A DNA stretch of 10,005 bases from Bacillota bacterium. Lineage in GTDB: Bacteria > Armatimonadota > Hebobacteria > Hebobacterales > Hebobacteraceae. Each line of letters begins with the position of its first letter. Position 1 is the first letter of the stretch. A model generated the notes under the pieces. The model did no database searches. It was not told the origin of the DNA and saw only the letters and a list, made by a program, of their open reading frames with translations. A program made the position numbers and the translations under genes. Below are positions 7,643 through 10,005 of this stretch, one piece after another. The stretch is from assembly GCA_030668755.1 (NCBI GenBank), contig DAOVEW010000013.1:1-10005 (forward strand), read 5' to 3'.

Positions 7643-8572
7643 CTAGAACTCCCCGCCCCGCTTCACATTCTCGAACTGAAGGGCCACGAAGACCGGCGAC
7701 AGATCGAGGACCGCGCCGAGGCGTTCGATCGCGCGGGCCAGGGCCCGCTCGTGTGCGTCTTCATCGAAGTCGTCCTGATACCGGACGTCCTCTTCGGTGT
7801 GAGCCATCCAGCCGAGCGCCTCTCGCAGATACCGCGCCTTCGACTGCGGATACTGGCGCTTGGGCATATGCTGGTACTCCCGGTGGATCTTCTGGACCAG
7901 CTCGTCCCAAGGCCCCTCCCCGGCTCTGGCCCTCCGCGGGCGAGCCGCGTCGCCGCCCTCCGCCGGAACCGTGGACCCCTTCTTCGTCCGGGCCTCGGCG
8001 CGCTTCTGTCCCTCCCAGTCCTTCACCGTCGTGCCGTCTATGATGCGAAAGCCGAGACGCCGGCCGGCGACCAGCTCCAGCGCATTCACAATGGAGTTGC
8101 GGTTCGATGCCGTCTCCATATGCCCCGAGAGATGCCGATCGCTCCCGGGCATGGTCATCACGAGCAGATCGTCGTCCAGCGTAATCGGAATGGCCGCCTG
8201 CATCGCCTGGTTGAGCGGGCCGAACCGGTCGGAGCGGATCAGGACAACGTCGGTGGCCTCCCGCCAGATCTTCTCCGGGGTGGGGTGGCGCAGCGGATAG
8301 CTCTTCTTCGGCAGCGTCCGGTCATACTGGTGCCGGCGTTGCGGATCGCTGAGCGCGCGATAGCCCTGGTTGATGAGCGCGAACTTCTCTGCGATGCCGG
8401 GATCGTCAGTCGCGACGTCGGGGTGATACTGCCGCGCCAGCTTGTAGTACGCCTCCTTTATCTCCTCGGGGGTGGCGTCGCGATCCAGATCGAGAAGGTC
8501 GTAATACGTGATGGGGCGGTCCTTCCCGGCCGCTCCCCCAGTGTTCGATTGCCCTTTGCGCGCATCAGACAT
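7643..8572 (-). CDS. J-domain (DnaJ-like) protein with possible DnaA-N-like middle domain
   Basis: 309 residues. A J domain fills about 21-86 (YYDLLDLD at 23-30, HPD at 50-52, then the LSDPQRR and QYD elements of helix IV), so it should stimulate an Hsp70 (DnaK) ATPase. There is no G/F-rich region, zinc-finger domain or C-terminal peptide-binding domain of classical DnaJ, so it is a class III (type C) J protein. Residues about 101-186 show a pattern that recalls the DnaA N-terminal/tau-type protein-interaction fold: Trp103, Phe117, a DDDLLVMTMP strand, then IVNALELVAG and RLGFRI. This is a weak, by-eye call. A charged linker (about 188-222) and a helical C-terminus (about 222-309) follow. The start is ATG 8572, with an excellent Shine-Dalgarno AAGGGAG at 8585-8579 six bases upstream. 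It overlaps the mrfB stop by 8 bases (ATGTCTGA). An upstream ATG at 8620 is in frame but would overlap mrfB by 56 bases. Co-expression with mrfB is likely. Confidence 0.9.
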   Translation of the reverse strand: MSDARKGQSNTGGAAGKDRPITYYDLLDLDRDATPEEIKEAYYKLARQYHPDVATDDPGIAEKFALINQGYRALSDPQRRHQYDRTLPKKSYPLRHPTPEKIWREATDVVLIRSDRFGPLNQAMQAAIPITLDDDLLVMTMPGSDRHLSGHMETASNRNSIVNALELVAGRRLGFRIIDGTTVKDWEGQKRAEARTKKGSTVPAEGGDAARPRRARAGEGPWDELVQKIHREYQHMPKRQYPQSKARYLREALGWMAHTEEDVRYQDDFDEDAHERALARAIERLGAVLDLSPVFVALQFENVKRGGEF

Positions 8573-9461
8573 CACGTGCTCCCTTCGCCCGCTCTGCCCG
8601 CGGTCGGAAGCGCGGGACATGTCGCGTGTGCTCGTTGCCCTGGACCAAGGCGATGAGAAGCTCGACCATAGTGATGAGGTCCAGCCGATTATGGTGGAAG
8701 ATCGGCGCTATCAGGCGCGCATCTTGCTCGCGTACGAAGTCGTGATACCGCTGAGGAATCTCCTCCCCCGCGATGTCCCCGCTCCGCCACCGGCCGCACA
8801 GATATCGCTCCAGCGTCTGGAGCTTGCAGTTGGGCAGGTGCGCCCGCCACCGCCGCCGAGACGGGTGAAGCAGATCCAGGTGCCCGAAGCCTGGATCGCA
8901 CGACAGCCGGTGGTACACCATCCGGTCCCGCACGAACGGCCAGTCGAAGGCCTTGCCGTTGAACGTTATCAGCAGCCGCAGCCTCCGCAGCACCCCCGCG
9001 AACTTGTGAAGGATGGCCGCCTCCTCTGGGTAGCTGCGCGCGAAATACTGCGTAAGCTTAAGGTCGCCCCCCCGGTGCCGCAGCACCCCGATCAGGAACA
9101 GCGGACGTCCGTGCAGCCCGACCGTCTCCGTGTCCACAAATGCAGCCCCTCCTGCGTCTGCGGAAGTGAGCGGCTCCAGAAAGGCCGGCAGCGCGCTCCG
9201 CTCCGCCAGACGAGACGCCTGCTCGAACACGCCCAGGTACTCATCGAGCAGCCGGCCCGCATCGGAGTAGATCTCGCCGAGGCTTTCCTCCCACACAAAG
9301 AGCTTGCCTCTTGCGGTCCGAGCTGCCCTGCCGCCCCCCAGCCGCTCCCTCAGGTCGCGCGACTGCCGCGCCCCAGCGCGCCCCGCGGCGGCCGGCCGAC
9401 CAGCGCCCGCCGGCGCGCGCTGCAGCAGCGAAATGCGGCGCCTTAGCTCTTCAGACACCAT
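8565..9461 (-). CDS. mrfB: MrfB/YprB-type DEDDh 3'-5' exonuclease
   Basis: 298 residues. The RNase H-like exonuclease core lies at about 105-270. Exo I is FVDTET (Asp110, Glu112), exo II is TFNGKAFDWP (Asp173), HLDLLHP (Asp196) is also present, and exo III is HNRLD (His257, Asp261). These are the DEDDh catalytic residues, so the enzyme should be active. LPNCKLQTLERYL and the IAGEEIPQRY block (about 209-239) are typical of the YprB family. In Bacillus subtilis, YprB is MrfB, the nuclease partner of the helicase MrfA in a UvrABC-independent repair route for mitomycin C lesions. Here it directly follows an MrfA-like gene in the same order. The N-terminal 50 residues are Arg/Ala/Gly-rich and probably disordered. 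It is shorter than the Bacillus protein (about 400 residues) and appears to lack the C-terminal TPR region. The start is ATG 9461; the next Met is far inside the domain. The Shine-Dalgarno is weak (GGA about 9 bases upstream). Confidence 0.93.
   Translation of the reverse strand: MVSEELRRRISLLQRAPAGAGRPAAAGRAGARQSRDLRERLGGGRAARTARGKLFVWEESLGEIYSDAGRLLDEYLGVFEQASRLAERSALPAFLEPLTSADAGGAAFVDTETVGLHGRPLFLIGVLRHRGGDLKLTQYFARSYPEEAAILHKFAGVLRRLRLLITFNGKAFDWPFVRDRMVYHRLSCDPGFGHLDLLHPSRRRWRAHLPNCKLQTLERYLCGRWRSGDIAGEEIPQRYHDFVREQDARLIAPIFHHNRLDLITMVELLIALVQGNEHTRHVPRFRPRAERAKGARDV
8579..8585 (-). promoter_or_regulatory. Ribosome binding site deciding the J-domain gene start
   Basis: AAGGGAG on the minus strand lies six bases before ATG 8572. 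It sits inside the last codons of mrfB. It is the best Shine-Dalgarno match seen at any start in this cluster and favours 8572 over the in-frame ATG at 8620. Confidence 0.7.
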
Positions 9462-9482
9462 CAGGATCAGTCCAATGCGCCC

Positions 9483-9511
9483 AGTTTATCGGCGACCGCG
9501 AGCGGCGTCAA
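9483..9511 (-). promoter_or_regulatory. Predicted sigma70-like promoter for mrfB and following genes
   Basis: On the minus strand, TTGACG (9511-9506, 5 of 6 to consensus) is followed by 17 bases and TAAACT (9488-9483, 4 of 6). It sits in the 60-base gap between the mrfA stop and the mrfB start. Transcription would begin near 9476, leaving a short leader of about 15 bases. The spacer starts with the inverted repeat CCGC-TC-GCGG (9505-9496), the same arrangement as at the exporter promoter candidate (6917-6945). mrfB may thus have its own promoter besides read-through from mrfA. No Bacillus-type or E. coli-type LexA box is visible. This is a motif match only. Confidence 0.45.
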
Positions 9512-9521
9512 GCAGCACCCC

Positions 9522-10005
9522 TCACAGCCCCATCCGCCCTCTCCCCCTCCGCCGCAGACGACGGGCTACTTGCTCCGCGATGGACACAGAGCCGGGCGCC
9601 GCTGGCGCCTGTGGGGTCTTGCTGCCGGCCGGCGACTCCACACCAGCATCCTCTCTCGCCCGCCGGCCCTTGCGGGGAACGCGCACCTCCCGCCCCAGCA
9701 TATGCGAGAGCACCACCACGGCCGCCGCCTTGTCCGGAATCGGATACCCCCGCCCCAGGTCCGGGTCCATCTGCTGGGCCGGTTGCGTGACGGTTAGCCC
9801 CACACACGACGGACACCCCTCCTCGCACGGGCAGCTCTCTATCGTCGTCAGACACTGCTCCATAAGCGCCTCGAAAAGCTGGTAGCCCTTCTCCGCGAAC
9901 CCAAGCCCGCCCGGGTAGCGATCGTACAGGAAAAGCGTCAGCCGCCCCAGGTTGCTCGAATCCACAATTCCCCCCACGTCCAGGCGGTCGCACATCGCCA
10001 GCAGT
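9522..10005 (-). CDS. mrfA: MrfA/YprA-type DEAD-box helicase, C-terminal DUF1998 zinc-binding part (5' partial)
   Basis: The frame runs off the right edge: codons for Leu-Leu-Ala precede the Met at 9995, so that Met is internal. The visible 160 residues are the end of a DUF1998-type helicase. They include a CD-R-LDVGG segment, then FLYDRYPGGLGF (about 25-36), and the cysteine motif C-P-C-E-E-G-C-P-S-C (Cys58, 60, 64, 67 of the visible part). In MrfA of Bacillus subtilis, four cysteines of this domain bind zinc. A ring of basic and Pro/Ala-rich residues follows (about 110-160) and looks disordered. The helicase motor domains lie outside the window, so helicase function is inferred from family and from the adjacent mrfB. 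Other DUF1998 helicases (for example from phage-defence systems) share this tail, but the YprB-type neighbour argues for MrfA. It is 60 bases upstream of mrfB. Confidence 0.88.
   Translation of the reverse strand, partial: LLAMCDRLDVGGIVDSSNLGRLTLFLYDRYPGGLGFAEKGYQLFEALMEQCLTTIESCPCEEGCPSCVGLTVTQPAQQMDPDLGRGYPIPDKAAAVVVLSHMLGREVRVPRKGRRAREDAGVESPAGSKTPQAPAAPGSVSIAEQVARRLRRRGRGRMGL

Noticed and set aside
8573..8620. Longer J-domain protein from ATG 8620
   Set aside because: It would overlap mrfB by 56 bases, whereas ATG 8572 has a strong, well-spaced Shine-Dalgarno.
9462..9521. SOS (LexA) box in the mrfA-mrfB gap
   Set aside because: Neither the Bacillus-type nor the E. coli-type LexA consensus is present on either strand.

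Overview
The window is GC-rich (roughly two thirds G+C), with strongly G/C-biased third codon positions throughout and almost no non-coding DNA. It looks like an ordinary chromosomal segment of an uncultured or little-studied bacterium. The very large acyl-CoA dehydratase activase-type protein points to an anaerobe or facultative anaerobe. The mrfA/mrfB pair is best known from Bacillota but also occurs in other phyla. I cannot assign a phylum from sequence alone. I see no tRNA, rRNA, CRISPR array or insertion sequence.

Layout. The + strand carries one giant gene, positions 1-4272, cut by the left edge. It is a BcrA/BadF/HgdC-type activase fused to DUF2229/HgdB-like Fe-S domains. Its stop overlaps by four bases the stop of the last gene of a convergent minus-strand cluster that fills the rest of the window. 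Read in the direction of transcription (right to left), that cluster is: the 3' end of an MrfA-type DEAD/DUF1998 helicase (cut by the right edge); an MrfB/YprB-type DEDDh exonuclease; a J-domain protein with a middle region that may be DnaA-N-like; an unrecognised TIM-barrel-like protein; an MsbA-like ABC exporter; and a class I SAM-dependent methyltransferase.

How the genes work together. MrfA and MrfB form a known UvrABC-independent excision-repair pair in Bacillus subtilis (mitomycin C lesions). The J-domain gene overlaps mrfB by 8 bases and the TIM-barrel gene follows 5 bases later, so these are probably co-translated with mrfB. The ABC exporter and methyltransferase also overlap by 8 bases (with my preferred start). 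Only two junctions in the cluster are not overlapping or abutting. Both hold a good sigma70-like promoter (TTGACG, 17-base spacer, TAAACT or TATTGT), and the two spacers carry the same inverted repeat, CCGC-NN-GCGG, directly after the -35. This suggests two co-regulated units, mrfB-J-TIM and ABC-methyltransferase, and is the least expected signal in the window. Whether the exporter and methyltransferase are functionally linked to DNA repair is speculation.
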